A stretch of 38,661 bases of DNA from Paraclostridium tenue (GTDB lineage: Bacteria; Bacillota; Clostridia; Peptostreptococcales; Peptostreptococcaceae): positions 19,005 to 57,665 of the forward strand of contig NZ_JADPFO010000009.1 in assembly GCF_015668515.1 (NCBI RefSeq). The letters run 5' to 3'. Positions 8,785 through 18,510 of the stretch are shown here, in pieces. A program made the translations under genes and the position numbers. The notes below the pieces were generated by a model, which did no database searches, was not told the origin of the DNA, and worked only from the letters and a program-made list of their open reading frames with translations. Within the stretch, counting starts at the first letter, position 1. Every line of letters starts with the position of its first letter.

Positions 8785-11700
8785 TTGTTTGAACTAAACA
8801 ATTTCGAGTCAATAAAAATAGCATTGGCTTCTCCGGAAAAAATAAGACAATGGTCTAGAGGAGAAGTAAAAAAGCCAGAAACAATAAACTACCGTACACT
8901 TAAGCCAGAAAAAGATGGTCTTTTCTGTGAAAGAATATTTGGACCTCAAAAGGACTGGGAGTGTCACTGTGGTAAGTACAGAAGAGTAAGATACAAAGGT
9001 GTTGTTTGTGATAGATGTGGAGTAGAAGTAACTAAGGCAAAGGTAAGAAGAGAAAGAATGGGACATATAGAGCTAGCAGCTCCTATGTCTCATATCTGGT
9101 ACTTCAAAGGTATACCAAGTAGAATGGGACTTTTACTTGATATGTCTCCTAGATCATTAGAAAAAATACTATATTTTGCATCTTATGTAGTAACTAATCC
9201 AGGAGAAACTGGATTAAACGAAAAACAATTATTAACAGAAAAAGAATACAGAACTGCTGTAGAAAAGTATGGATACAATACTTTCGAAGTAGGTATGGGT
9301 GCTGAAGCTGTTAAGAAACTTTTACAAAATATAGACTTAGAGCAACAAAGTAAAGAATTAAGAGCTGACTTAAAAGACAGTACAGGTCAAAAAAGAGTTA
9401 GAACTATAAGAAGATTAGAAGTTGTAGAAGCATTTAAGAAATCTGGAAATAAGCCAGAATGGATGATATTAGATGCAATTCCAGTTATACCACCTGACTT
9501 AAGACCAATGGTTCAATTAGATGGAGGAAGATTTGCTACATCTGACTTAAATGACTTATACAGAAGAGTTATAAATAGAAATAACAGATTAAAGAGATTA
9601 TTAGAGCTTGGAGCTCCTGATATAATAGTAAGAAACGAAAAAAGAATGCTTCAAGAGGCTGTAGATGCTTTAATCGACAATGGTAGAAGAGGTAGACCAG
9701 TAACTGGACCTGGTAATAGACCATTAAAATCATTATCAGATATGCTTAAAGGTAAGCAAGGACGTTTCCGTCAAAACTTACTTGGTAAGCGTGTTGACTA
9801 CTCAGGACGTTCAGTTATAGTTGTTGGACCAGAACTTAAATTCTATCAATGTGGTCTTCCAAAGAAAATGGCTCTTGAATTATTCAAACCATTTGTTATG
9901 GATAGATTAGTTAAAGAAGGATATGCACACAACATAAAGAGTGCAAAATCTATAGTAGAGAAAGTTAAACCAGAAGTATGGGATGTATTAGAAGATGTTA
10001 TAAAAGGACATCCAGTAATGCTTAACCGTGCTCCGACTCTACACAGACTAGGTATACAAGCATTTGAACCAGTTTTAGTTGAAGGTAAAGCTATAAAGCT
10101 ACACCCTCTAGTATGTACAGCATACAACGCTGACTTCGACGGTGACCAAATGGCGGTACACGTACCATTATCTGTTGAAGCTCAAGCTGAAGCAAGATTC
10201 TTAATGTTATCTATAAATAACATACTTGCTCCTAAAGATGGTTCACCTATAACTACTCCTTCTCAGGATATGGTTTTAGGATGTTATTACCTAACTATAG
10301 AAGCTCAAGAAGGTGCTAAAGGTACTGGAATGATCTTCAAAGACTACAATGAAATGATGCTTGCTTATGACAATAAAGCAGTTACATTACATTCATTAGT
10401 TAAAGTAAGAAGAACTATTGAAGGTGTTGGAACTAAATTAGTTGAAGCTACTGTTGGTAGATTTATATTCAATGAAAATATCCCTCAAGACTTAGGATTT
10501 GTTGACAGAGAAAAAGATAAATTTGCACTTGAAGTAGACTTCTTAGCTGATAAAAAGTCTTTAGGTAAGATAATAGATAAATGCTTCAGAAAGCATGGAA
10601 ATACAGTAACAGCTCAAATGTTAGACCATATAAAATCTTTAGGATTTAAATACTCTACAAGAGGTGGTATAACTGTTGCCGTTGCAGATATGAAAATACC
10701 AGAAGCTAAGAAAGGTTACTTAGCTGAGGCTGAAGCTAAAGTTGATAAGTATGAAAAGGCGTTTAGAAGAGGTCTTATATCTGATGAAGAAAGATATGAA
10801 AGAGTAATAGAAACTTGGACAGAAACTACTGAAAAAGTTACAGATGCTCTTATGGCTAATCTAGACAGATTAAATAATATATTCATAATGGCCCACTCTG
10901 GAGCCAGAGGTTCTAAGAACCAGATAAGACAGTTAGCAGGTATGCGTGGTCTGATGGCCAATGCATCTGGGCAAACAGTTGAAATCCCAGTTAAATCTAA
11001 CTTCCGTGAAGGTTTATCAGTACTTGAATACTTCACATCTTCACACGGGGCTAGAAAGGGTCTTGCCGATACAGCTCTACGTACAGCTGACTCAGGATAC
11101 TTAACAAGAAGACTTGTTGATGTCAGTCAAGATGTTATAGTTAGAGATATAGACTGTGGAACTACAGAAGATACAGAAATCTTTGCAATAAAAGATGGAA
11201 ATGAAGTTATAGAAGAACTATACGATAGAATAGTAGGAAGATATACTTTAGAAGCTATAGTACATCCTACTACTGGTGAAGTAATAGTTGAAGCTGATGC
11301 AATGATACAAGAAGATCAAGCTGAAAAAATTATAGAAGCTGGAATCGAGATAGTTAAAATAAGAACAGTTCTTAACTGTAAAACTAACCATGGAGTATGT
11401 TCTAAGTGTTACGGTAGAAACTTAGCTACTGGTAAAGAAGTAAATATCGGAGAAGCTGTTGGTATAATAGCTGCTCAATCAATCGGTGAACCAGGTACAC
11501 AGCTTACAATGCGTACTTTCCATACAGGTGGGGTTGCCGGAGGAGATATAACACAAGGTCTTCCAAGGGTTGAGGAATTATTTGAAGCTAGAAAACCAAA
11601 AGGTCTTGCTACTATAACTGAAATATCAGGTAGAATAGAAATAGATGAGACTGGTAAGAGAAAAGAAGTTACTGTAATTCCAGAACAAGGTGAATCACAA

Positions 11701-12273
11701 GTATATGCTATACCTTATGGTTCAAGATTAAGAGTTAAGAATGGACAATTTGTTGAAGCTGGAGAGGCTTTAACTCAAGGATCTATAAATCCTCATGATA
11801 TAGTAAGAGTTAAAGGTATTGAAGGTGTTCAAGATTATGTTGTTAAAGAGGTTCAAAGAGTTTATAGAATGCAAGGGGTTGACATCAACGATAAGCATAT
11901 AGAAGTAATTGTTAGACAAATGCTATCTAAAGTTAAAGTTGAAGATCCAGGTGATACAGATTTATTACCAGGAGGATATGAAGATGTTCTTACATTCAAT
12001 CAAACTAATGAAGAAGCTGTAGCTCAAGGATTAAAGCCTGCATCAGCTACTAGAGTGTTACTTGGTATAACTAAGGCATCTCTTGCAACAGAATCATTCT
12101 TATCAGCTGCATCATTCCAAGAAACTACAAGAGTATTAACAGAAGCTGCTATAAAAGGAAAAGAAGATCACTTAATAGGTCTTAAAGAAAATGTTATAAT
12201 AGGTAAGTTAATACCAGCAGGTACAGGAATGAAGAGATATAAAAATATAGCTGTTGAAAAGATAGAAGAGTAA
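8785..12273 (+). CDS. rpoC: DNA-directed RNA polymerase subunit beta'
   Basis: The beta' subunit holds the catalytic magnesium of RNA polymerase. The 1,162-residue protein begins at a TTG codon behind AGGGAGAG. No ATG lies nearby in frame, and the N-terminus [10 protein letters not shown] fits the family. Visible features are the N-terminal zinc site C60/C62/C75/C78, the catalytic NADFDGDQ with D450, D452 and D454, and the second zinc site C791/C865/C872/C875. Lys84, described in C. difficile as making the enzyme sensitive to fidaxomicin, is present ([11 protein letters not shown]). The gene is cotranscribed with rpoB. No terminator follows; the str promoter begins 30 bases after the stop. 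Confidence 0.99.
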   Translation: MFELNNFESIKIALASPEKIRQWSRGEVKKPETINYRTLKPEKDGLFCERIFGPQKDWECHCGKYRRVRYKGVVCDRCGVEVTKAKVRRERMGHIELAAPMSHIWYFKGIPSRMGLLLDMSPRSLEKILYFASYVVTNPGETGLNEKQLLTEKEYRTAVEKYGYNTFEVGMGAEAVKKLLQNIDLEQQSKELRADLKDSTGQKRVRTIRRLEVVEAFKKSGNKPEWMILDAIPVIPPDLRPMVQLDGGRFATSDLNDLYRRVINRNNRLKRLLELGAPDIIVRNEKRMLQEAVDALIDNGRRGRPVTGPGNRPLKSLSDMLKGKQGRFRQNLLGKRVDYSGRSVIVVGPELKFYQCGLPKKMALELFKPFVMDRLVKEGYAHNIKSAKSIVEKVKPEVWDVLEDVIKGHPVMLNRAPTLHRLGIQAFEPVLVEGKAIKLHPLVCTAYNADFDGDQMAVHVPLSVEAQAEARFLMLSINNILAPKDGSPITTPSQDMVLGCYYLTIEAQEGAKGTGMIFKDYNEMMLAYDNKAVTLHSLVKVRRTIEGVGTKLVEATVGRFIFNENIPQDLGFVDREKDKFALEVDFLADKKSLGKIIDKCFRKHGNTVTAQMLDHIKSLGFKYSTRGGITVAVADMKIPEAKKGYLAEAEAKVDKYEKAFRRGLISDEERYERVIETWTETTEKVTDALMANLDRLNNIFIMAHSGARGSKNQIRQLAGMRGLMANASGQTVEIPVKSNFREGLSVLEYFTSSHGARKGLADTALRTADSGYLTRRLVDVSQDVIVRDIDCGTTEDTEIFAIKDGNEVIEELYDRIVGRYTLEAIVHPTTGEVIVEADAMIQEDQAEKIIEAGIEIVKIRTVLNCKTNHGVCSKCYGRNLATGKEVNIGEAVGIIAAQSIGEPGTQLTMRTFHTGGVAGGDITQGLPRVEELFEARKPKGLATITEISGRIEIDETGKRKEVTVIPEQGESQVYAIPYGSRLRVKNGQFVEAGEALTQGSINPHDIVRVKGIEGVQDYVVKEVQRVYRMQGVDINDKHIEVIVRQMLSKVKVEDPGDTDLLPGGYEDVLTFNQTNEEAVAQGLKPASATRVLLGITKASLATESFLSAASFQETTRVLTEAAIKGKEDHLIGLKENVIIGKLIPAGTGMKRYKNIAVEKIEE

Positions 12274-12303
12274 TTTTACTTTACTATATAAATTAAACAT
12301 AAC

Positions 12304-12332
12304 TTGACATAAAGCATCTCTGATGCTAAAAT
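12304..12332 (+). promoter_or_regulatory. Promoter for the str operon (rpsL-rpsG-fusA-tuf)
   Basis: TTGACA at 12304-12309, 17 bases, TAAAAT at 12327-12332, with TGC just before the -10. The start of transcription would be near 12339. The spacer contains an inverted repeat, AGCATC-TCT-GATGCT (12313-12327), that ends at the first base of the -10. Confidence 0.82.
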
Positions 12333-12339
12333 GTAAAGG

Positions 12340-12585
12340 TATGTAAAATAAAGATATCAAATATTACTAAGGGGTTAAAACCCTTAGTAATATTTAAAAT
12401 ATACTTTATTTTTACTTTAAAAAGCATAATAATATGCACCAAACTAAAAGTGCTAAAACCACAATTGTGTGTTATAGACATTTATTGCGATGTAGCTTAA
12501 GCTACATATGATATCAATATGTACGCATATTGATGTAGTTGGCGGTCATTTTTAAGATCGAAAATTTTGGAAGGAGGTGCAGATG
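12340..12585 (+). promoter_or_regulatory. Structured 5' leader of the str operon
   Basis: About 245 nt lie between the predicted transcript start and rpsL. A large hairpin sits at the very 5' end: an outer stem of 12343-12353 with 12404-12415, and a perfect 15-base-pair inner stem of 12359-12373 with 12381-12395 and a seven-base loop. It lacks a clean U tract. Then follow a small hairpin at 12424-12437, an 18-base perfect palindrome at 12490-12507, and a nine-base-pair hairpin at 12513-12534 closed by a TACG loop. I do not recognise it as a named leader family. Regulation by a ribosomal protein is plausible but inferred. Confidence 0.6.
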
Positions 12586-13008
12586 ATGCCAACAATTAAC
12601 CAATTAGTTCGTAAGAAAAGAAAAGCGATAGAAAAAAAATCTACTGCTCCAGCATTACAAAAAGGATACGATTCTTTACACAAGAAATCAACTGATGCTA
12701 GTGCTCCACAAAAAAGAGGAGTTTGTACTTCAGTTAAAACATTTACTCCTAAGAAACCTAACTCAGCTTTAAGAAAAGTTGCCAGAGTTAGATTAACTAA
12801 CGGTATAGAAGTTTCTGCTTATATACCAGGAGAAGGACACAACTTACAAGAGCATAGTGTTGTTCTTATAAGAGGAGGAAGAGTTAAAGACCTTCCAGGG
12901 GTTAGATACCACATATTAAGAGGTACATTAGATACAGCTGGTGTTGATAAGAGAATGCAAGCTAGATCTAAGTACGGTGCTAAGAGACCTAAAGCTGCAA
13001 AGAAATAA
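12586..13008 (+). CDS. rpsL: 30S ribosomal protein S12
   Basis: S12 lines the decoding centre and affects accuracy and streptomycin binding. The 140-residue protein starts at ATG 12586 ([10 protein letters not shown]), eight bases after AAGGAGG at 12571-12577. The ATG one codon earlier is only five bases from that site, and the GTG at 12577 overlaps it. The key loop [11 protein letters not shown] is wild type, with both lysines (K56, K57) matching the streptomycin-sensitive sequence, and the second loop [13 protein letters not shown] is intact. The N-terminal insertion of about 15 residues is the usual Gram-positive form. It is the first gene of the str operon. Confidence 0.98.
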   Translation: MPTINQLVRKKRKAIEKKSTAPALQKGYDSLHKKSTDASAPQKRGVCTSVKTFTPKKPNSALRKVARVRLTNGIEVSAYIPGEGHNLQEHSVVLIRGGRVKDLPGVRYHILRGTLDTAGVDKRMQARSKYGAKRPKAAKK

Positions 13009-13032
13009 GCAATTAAAAATCAATTATAGTTC

Positions 13033-13085
13033 GGTGCTTTAAATATATATATATTTATGGCATCACGGCATTTTATTGAATGTCG
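13033..13085 (+). promoter_or_regulatory. Tandem hairpins between rpsL and rpsG
   Basis: The 120-base gap contains two adjacent stem-loops. In the first (13033-13064), GGTGCT pairs with GGCATC and encloses an AT palindrome of 18 bases. In the second (13066-13085), CGGCATT pairs with AATGTCG around a six-base loop. In E. coli the same gap is the target of the repressor S7. Sequence similarity to that site is not apparent to me, so a shared role is inference from position. Confidence 0.5.
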
Positions 13086-13107
13086 AGTACCTATGATTTA
13101 AGATTAA

Positions 13108-13599
<492 letters not shown>

Positions 13600-13636
13600 T
13601 AATAGGATATATTTGATATCCTATTAAAAGGATATC
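13600..13636 (+). promoter_or_regulatory. Alternative hairpins in the rpsG-fusA gap
   Basis: Segment 1 (TAATAGGATAT, 13600-13610) pairs perfectly with segment 2 (ATATCCTATTA, 13616-13626). Segment 2 can instead pair, through GATATCC (13615-13621), with GGATATC at 13630-13636, which ends three bases before the fusA Shine-Dalgarno sequence (AGGAGG, 13640-13645). The two folds exclude each other. Segment 1 begins one base after the rpsG stop codon, so a terminating ribosome would cover it. The pairings are seen; any regulatory effect on fusA is inferred. Confidence 0.5.
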
Positions 13637-13651
13637 GTAAGGAGGAGAATC

Positions 13652-15718
13652 ATGTCTAGAAAGTTTCCTTTAGAAAGAACTAGAAATATAGGAATCATGG
13701 CTCATATAGATGCTGGGAAAACTACTACTACAGAAAGAATCCTATTCTATACAGGGCAAACTCATAAAATAGGAGAAACTCATGAAGGAGCTTCTCAAAT
13801 GGACTGGATGGAGCAAGAGAAGGAGAGAGGTATAACAATAACTTCTGCTGCTACTACTGCTGCATGGAAAGACCATAGAATAAACATAATAGATACACCA
13901 GGACACGTCGACTTTACAGTTGAGGTTGAAAGATCTCTAAGAGTTCTTGACGGATCTGTTGCTGTATTCTGTGCTAAAGGTGGGGTTGAGCCTCAATCTG
14001 AGAACGTATGGAGACAAGCTGACAACTACGGTGTACCTAGAATAGCATTTGTAAATAAAATGGACATCATGGGTGCAGACTTCTACAATGTTGTAGAAAT
14101 GATGAAAGAAAGATTAAATGCAAATGCAGTACCAATGCAATTACCAATAGGTAAAGAAGATTGGTTAGAAGGTGAAGTTGACTTATTAGAAATGAAAGCT
14201 CATATCTATAAAGACGACTTAGGAAAAGAAATAGAAATAACTGAAATACCTGAAGATATGAAAGAATTAGCTCAAGAGTGGAGAGAAAAAATGGTTGAAG
14301 CAGTAGCTGAAACTGATGAAGATCTAATGATGAAATATCTTGAAGGTGAAGAGCCAACTATAGAAGAATTAAAAGTTGCTATAAGAAAGGCTACAATAGC
14401 TTGTGAAATGAACCCAGTATTCTGTGGATCTGCTTACAGAAATAAAGGTGTTCAATTATTACTAGATGCTGTTATAGACTACTTACCAGCTCCAACTGAT
14501 ATACCAGCTATAAAAGGTATATTAGAAAACGGAGAGGAAGCTGAAAGACATTCATCTGATGAAGAGCCATTCTCAGCTTTAGCATTCAAAATAATGACTG
14601 ACCCATTCGTTGGTAAGTTAGCATTCTTCAGAGTTTACTCAGGAATAATGCAAGGTGGATCTTATGTTCTTAACTCTACAAAAGGTAAGAGAGAGAGAAT
14701 AGGTCGTATACTACAAATGCATGCTAACACAAGAGAAGAAATAACAGAAGTATATGCTGGAGATATAGCTGCAGCAGTAGGATTAAAAGATACTACTACT
14801 GGAGATACTTTATGTGATCCAGCTGCTCCGATAATACTTGAATCTATGGAATTCCCAGAGCCAGTTATATCTGTTGCTATAGAGCCTAAATCAAAAGCTG
14901 CTCAAGAAAAAATGGGTATAGCTCTTCAAAAATTAGCTGAAGAGGATCCAACTTTCAGAGTTAAGACTGATGAAGAAACAGGACAAACTATAATATCTGG
15001 TATGGGTGAATTACACTTAGAGATAATAGTAGATAGATTATTAAGAGAATTCAAAGTTGAAGCTAACGTTGGTGCTCCACAAGTTGCTTACAGAGAAACT
15101 ATAACTCAACCAGTTGACGTTGAGTACAAGTACTCTAAGCAATCAGGTGGTAGAGGACAATACGGTCACGTTAAGATCAGAGTTACTCCTCAAGAGCCAG
15201 GTGCTGGTTACAAGTTTGAAAACAAAACTGTTGGTGGATCTGTACCAAAAGAGTACGTTGGACCAACTGATGCAGGTATACAAGGAGCTATGGCTTCAGG
15301 TATAGTTGCTGGATACCCAGTTGTTGACGTTGCTGTTGAGTTATACGATGGTTCTTACCATGAGGTTGACTCTTCAGAAATGGCATTCAAGATGGCAGGA
15401 TCAATGGCTATGAAGGACGCTCTTAAGAAAGGTAATGCTGTATTACTTGAGCCATACTTCAAAGTTGAAGTTGTTACTCCAGAAGAATACATGGGAGACG
15501 TTATGGGTGGATTAAACTCTAAGAGAGGATTAATCCAAGGTATGGAAGCTAGATCTGGTGCACAAGTTATAAATGCATTCGTTCCACTTTCTGAAATGTT
15601 TGGATACTCTACAGAGTTAAGATCAACTACTCAAGGTCGTGCAACATACACTATGATATTCGACCACTATGAGCAAGTTCCAGCTTCAGTTGCTAAGAAA
15701 ATAGCTGAAGGTAAATAA
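13652..15718 (+). CDS. fusA: Elongation factor G
   Basis: EF-G is the GTPase that drives translocation and, with RRF, ribosome recycling. The 688-residue protein has the G motifs AHIDAGKT (17-24), DTPGH (about 81-85) and NKMD (about 135-138), followed by the later EF-G domains up to the conserved C-terminal part with [15 protein letters not shown]. The start has AAGGAGGAG at good distance. It lies third in the str operon, before tuf copy 2. No second EF-G paralogue is in the window. Confidence 0.99.
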   Translation: MSRKFPLERTRNIGIMAHIDAGKTTTTERILFYTGQTHKIGETHEGASQMDWMEQEKERGITITSAATTAAWKDHRINIIDTPGHVDFTVEVERSLRVLDGSVAVFCAKGGVEPQSENVWRQADNYGVPRIAFVNKMDIMGADFYNVVEMMKERLNANAVPMQLPIGKEDWLEGEVDLLEMKAHIYKDDLGKEIEITEIPEDMKELAQEWREKMVEAVAETDEDLMMKYLEGEEPTIEELKVAIRKATIACEMNPVFCGSAYRNKGVQLLLDAVIDYLPAPTDIPAIKGILENGEEAERHSSDEEPFSALAFKIMTDPFVGKLAFFRVYSGIMQGGSYVLNSTKGKRERIGRILQMHANTREEITEVYAGDIAAAVGLKDTTTGDTLCDPAAPIILESMEFPEPVISVAIEPKSKAAQEKMGIALQKLAEEDPTFRVKTDEETGQTIISGMGELHLEIIVDRLLREFKVEANVGAPQVAYRETITQPVDVEYKYSKQSGGRGQYGHVKIRVTPQEPGAGYKFENKTVGGSVPKEYVGPTDAGIQGAMASGIVAGYPVVDVAVELYDGSYHEVDSSEMAFKMAGSMAMKDALKKGNAVLLEPYFKVEVVTPEEYMGDVMGGLNSKRGLIQGMEARSGAQVINAFVPLSEMFGYSTELRSTTQGRATYTMIFDHYEQVPASVAKKIAEGK

Positions 15719-15755
15719 TTAATTAATTTTAATTAATTTTGTATATAATAAATAA

Positions 15756-15781
15756 GTAAGACGAGGAATTCCTCGTCTTAC
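15756..15781 (+). promoter_or_regulatory. 26-base perfect palindrome between fusA and tuf copy 2
   Basis: GTAAGACGAGGAA and its exact reverse complement meet at a central GAATTC. As RNA it would form a stem of about eleven base pairs. No U tract follows, so it is not a normal intrinsic terminator. Its right arm contains GAATTCCTC (15766-15774), exactly complementary to the tuf Shine-Dalgarno region GAGGAATTC (15805-15813). Its left arm contains that same GAGGAATTC. It may act in RNA processing, mRNA stability or control of tuf translation; the choice is open. Confidence 0.6.
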
Positions 15782-15816
15782 ACAAAATAAACCAATATTA
15801 AAGGGAGGAATTCAAA

Positions 15817-17010
15817 ATGGCTAAAGCTAAATTTGAAAGAAATAAGCCACACGTTAATATAGGAACAATAGGTCACGTTGACCACGGTAAAACTACATTA
15901 ACTGCAGCTATAACAAAAACATTATACGATAGATATCAATTAGGAGAAGCAGTAGATTTCGCTAACATAGATAAAGCTCCAGAAGAAAGAGAAAGAGGAA
16001 TCACAATATCAACTGCACACGTTGAATACGAAACTCCAAACAGACACTACGCTCACGTTGACTGCCCAGGACACGCTGACTACGTTAAGAACATGATAAC
16101 AGGTGCTGCTCAAATGGACGGTGCTATATTAGTATGTTCAGCAACAGATGGACCAATGCCTCAAACAAGAGAGCATATATTATTATCAAGACAAGTTGGT
16201 GTACCATACATAGTAGTATTCTTAAACAAATGTGATATGGTAGACGACGAAGAATTATTAGAGTTAGTTGAAATGGAAGTTAGAGACTTATTAAACGAGT
16301 ACGAATTCCCAGGAGATGACACTCCAATAGTAAGAGGATCTGCTTTAATGGCATTACAAGATTCTTCTTCAGAGTGGGGAGACAGAATAGTTGAATTATT
16401 CGAGCAAATAGACGAATATATACCAGCTCCAGAGAGAGATGTAGATAAAGACTTCTTAATGCCAGTAGAAGACGTATTCTCTATAACAGGAAGAGGAACA
16501 GTTGCTACAGGTAGAGTTGAAAGAGGAGTATTAAAAGTACAAGACGAAGTTGAGTTAGTTGGATTAGCTGACGAGCCAAGAAAGTTAGTAGTAACAGGAG
16601 TAGAAATGTTTAGAAAGTTATTAGACCAAGCACAAGCTGGAGATAACATAGGAGCATTAATAAGAGGTATACAAAGAAATGAAATAGAAAGAGGACAAGT
16701 TTTAGCTAAGCCAGGAACTGTTAAGCCTCACACTAAGTTCAATGCAGAAGTATACGTATTAAAGAAAGAAGAAGGTGGAAGACATACTCCATTCTTCGAT
16801 GGATATAGACCACAATTCTACTTCAGAACAACTGACGTAACAGGAGCTTGTAAGTTACCAGAAGGAACTGAAATGGTTATGCCTGGAGATAACATCCAAA
16901 TGACTATAGAGTTAATAAACTCAATAGCAATAGAAGAAGGATTAAGATTCGCAATAAGAGAAGGTGGAAGAACAGTAGCATCAGGTGTTGTTGCTTCTAT
17001 AATAGAGTAA
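15817..17010 (+). CDS. tuf: Elongation factor Tu, copy 2
   Basis: This is the second EF-Tu gene, last in the str operon, its classical place. Its 397 residues and its nucleotide sequence are identical to copy 1 at 18-1211. The identical block runs from 15801 to 17011, covering the Shine-Dalgarno sequence and one base past the stop. After it the two tails still align for about 23 bases with two single-base gaps and then diverge into unrelated terminators. Such identity over two copies usually reflects gene conversion. Translation may be influenced by the palindrome at 15756-15781. Confidence 0.99.
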   Translation: MAKAKFERNKPHVNIGTIGHVDHGKTTLTAAITKTLYDRYQLGEAVDFANIDKAPEERERGITISTAHVEYETPNRHYAHVDCPGHADYVKNMITGAAQMDGAILVCSATDGPMPQTREHILLSRQVGVPYIVVFLNKCDMVDDEELLELVEMEVRDLLNEYEFPGDDTPIVRGSALMALQDSSSEWGDRIVELFEQIDEYIPAPERDVDKDFLMPVEDVFSITGRGTVATGRVERGVLKVQDEVELVGLADEPRKLVVTGVEMFRKLLDQAQAGDNIGALIRGIQRNEIERGQVLAKPGTVKPHTKFNAEVYVLKKEEGGRHTPFFDGYRPQFYFRTTDVTGACKLPEGTEMVMPGDNIQMTIELINSIAIEEGLRFAIREGGRTVASGVVASIIE

Positions 17011-17030
17011 TCTCTTATTCTAATATAAAT

Positions 17031-17064
17031 AAAGAGAAAGATGAAATTCATCTTTCTCTTTTTT
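17031..17064 (+). terminator. Intrinsic terminator after tuf copy 2
   Basis: AAAGAGAAAGATGAA pairs with TTCATCTTTCTCTTT across a nearly loopless centre, followed by six T residues. It ends the str operon and isolates it from the S10 promoters. Confidence 0.88.
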
Positions 17065-17137
17065 ATTTGTAAAAAGCTTATAGGAGATATTTATATAAAG
17101 AAAAATATTTAACTAAACATTGGAAGGATAAAACTTG

Positions 17138-17166
17138 TTGACAAAAGTACTTAAAAAAGATATACT
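17138..17166 (+). promoter_or_regulatory. S10 operon promoter P1
   Basis: TTGACA at 17138-17143, exactly 17 bases, then TATACT at 17161-17166. This is a near-consensus vegetative promoter. Transcription would start near 17173, giving a leader of about 275 nt before rpsJ. Confidence 0.82.
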
Positions 17167-17251
17167 AACCTAGTACCCGTTAAGATTCTCAACACAAGTT
17201 TTGTAGTAAGATTTACATACAAAAAATATTTTGTAAAATTATAAAAAAAAC

Positions 17252-17280
17252 TTGAAAAACAGTAAAAAATAATATAAAAT
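17252..17280 (+). promoter_or_regulatory. S10 operon promoter P2
   Basis: TTGAAA at 17252-17257, 17 bases, TAAAAT at 17275-17280. A consensus TATAAT overlaps it at 17280-17285 but is badly spaced from this -35. Transcription would start near 17287, giving a shorter leader that keeps all the hairpins described below. The region is very AT-rich, so chance matches are possible. Confidence 0.55.
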
Positions 17281-17286
17281 ATAATA

Positions 17287-17449
17287 GTGTGCTTGAGAGA
17301 TGCGAAATGTAAGAAAAAGTAAAGTAATATCCTAGAGATAGGCGACGAGATGCCGATTTGATAAAAACACAACACACCCGGAACTGTGTATCGGTATCAG
17401 TCGTGCGTAACTAAAAAAATTAAACGTACGATAAAGGAGGGAAACTAAA
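17287..17449 (+). promoter_or_regulatory. Structured leader upstream of rpsJ
   Basis: The leader contains a long stem in which GATGCCGAT (near 17350) pairs with ATCGGTATC (near 17390), extended across a two-base bulge by ACGA with TCGT. Inside the loop ACACA pairs with TGTGT around CCCGGAAC. Just before the Shine-Dalgarno sequence, CGTGCG can pair with CGTACG. I do not recognise a named family. The E. coli S10 leader bound by L4 occupies the same place, but resemblance is by position only. A short ATG frame at 17300 has no proper ribosome-binding site and is not called. Confidence 0.55.
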
Positions 17450-17761
17450 ATGGCTAACAATGGAAAAATAAGAATAAGATTAAAGTCATATGATCACAAA
17501 TTATTAGATTTTTCAGCTGGGAAAATAGTTGAAACTGCTAAAAAAGCTGGATCACAAGTTTCAGGACCTGTGCCACTACCAACTGAAAAGCAAGTTGTAA
17601 CTATATTAAGAGCTGTACACAAGTATAAGGACTCTAGAGAGCAATTCGAAATAAGAACTCACAAGAGATTAATAGACATAGCAAACCCAACACCTAAGAC
17701 AGTTGACTCATTAATGAAGTTAGACTTACCAGCTGGTGTTGATATAGAAATAAAGTTATAA
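17450..17761 (+). CDS. rpsJ: 30S ribosomal protein S10 (NusE)
   Basis: S10 sits in the 30S head and, as NusE, links NusG and NusB during rRNA antitermination. The 103-residue protein shows the typical [14 protein letters not shown] near the N-terminus and the loop [28 protein letters not shown] precedes the ATG. It opens the S10/spc gene run behind tandem promoters and a structured leader. A gap of 91 bases with hairpins separates it from rplC, unusually long for this tightly packed cluster. Confidence 0.98.
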   Translation: MANNGKIRIRLKSYDHKLLDFSAGKIVETAKKAGSQVSGPVPLPTEKQVVTILRAVHKYKDSREQFEIRTHKRLIDIANPTPKTVDSLMKLDLPAGVDIEIKL

Positions 17762-17770
17762 GATAAGCCT

Positions 17771-17846
17771 CTAAGATACGATCCTATAAGGCAACTATCT
17801 TAGAATGATTATGATAAAACATAATCCGCTGTAAGATTATAGGAGG
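17771..17846 (+). promoter_or_regulatory. Hairpins in the rpsJ-rplC gap
   Basis: CTAAGATA (17771-17778) pairs with TATCTTAG (17796-17803). Next, GATTATG (17807-17813) pairs with CATAATC (17820-17826). The same ATAATC can pair instead with GATTAT at 17835-17840, which directly abuts the rplC Shine-Dalgarno sequence AGGAGG (17841-17846). The two folds exclude each other. Function is inferred. Confidence 0.45.
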
Positions 17847-17852
17847 TGCGAT

Positions 17853-18482
17853 ATGAAAGGAATATTAGGTAAGAAGTTAGGAATGACTCAAATATTCACT
17901 GAAGCAGGGAATGTAGTACCTGTAACTGTTGTTGAAGCTGGACCAGTAGTGGTTACTCAAATAAAAACAACAGAAAAAGAAGGATACAATGCAGTTCAAG
18001 TAGGTTTTGTAGATGCTAAAGAGAAATCTTTAAACAAGCCTCAAAAAGGACATCTTGCTGCTGCTAACGTATTAAAGAAACACTTAAAAGAATTCAGAAT
18101 GGATTCTGTTGAAGAGTTTTCAGTAGGACAAGAAATAAAAGCTGACATATTTGCAGCTGGAGAAGTAATAGATGTTACTGGAACAAGTAAAGGTAAGGGA
18201 TTCCAAGGTCCTATAAAGAGACATGGACAATCTAGAGGTCCTGAATCTCACGGTTCTAGATACCACAGAAGACCAGGTTCAATGGGAGCATGTTCTTTCC
18301 CAGGTAGAGTTTTCAAAAACAAAAAACTAGCTGGTCACATGGGTAGCGTTACAGTAACTGTTCAAAACTTAGAAGTAGTTAGAGTAGATGCTGAAAAGAA
18401 CCTTATATTAGTTAAAGGTGCTATACCAGGAGCTAAAGGTTCAATAGTAACTATAAAAGAAGCAGTAAAGGCTTCTAAATAA
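17853..18482 (+). CDS. rplC: 50S ribosomal protein L3
   Basis: L3 is an early assembly protein whose long loop reaches the peptidyl-transferase centre. The 209-residue protein starts [15 protein letters not shown] behind AGGAGGTG. The conserved extended loop region runs [16 protein letters not shown] and on through the Arg/His-rich stretch at about residues 118-155. No unusual residue is evident. The neighbour order rplC-rplD-rplW-rplB is conserved. Confidence 0.98.
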   Translation: MKGILGKKLGMTQIFTEAGNVVPVTVVEAGPVVVTQIKTTEKEGYNAVQVGFVDAKEKSLNKPQKGHLAAANVLKKHLKEFRMDSVEEFSVGQEIKADIFAAGEVIDVTGTSKGKGFQGPIKRHGQSRGPESHGSRYHRRPGSMGACSFPGRVFKNKKLAGHMGSVTVTVQNLEVVRVDAEKNLILVKGAIPGAKGSIVTIKEAVKASK

Positions 18483-18510
18483 TAACTAACCTAAGAAAGG
18501 AGGAAGCACA

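Noticed and set aside
12359-12395. The perfect 15-base-pair hairpin in the str leader as an rpoC terminator
   Set aside because: It lies downstream of the str promoter and would stop the str operon too. The following bases are A-rich with no clean T run. A conditional attenuator remains possible and is noted under findings.
12434-12511. A 25-codon ATG frame in the str leader
   Set aside because: There is no Shine-Dalgarno sequence ahead of it, and the peptide shows no runs of codons typical of an attenuating leader peptide.
17300-17335. A short ATG frame in the S10 leader
   Set aside because: The only purine-rich stretch directly abuts the ATG, too close to act as a ribosome-binding site.
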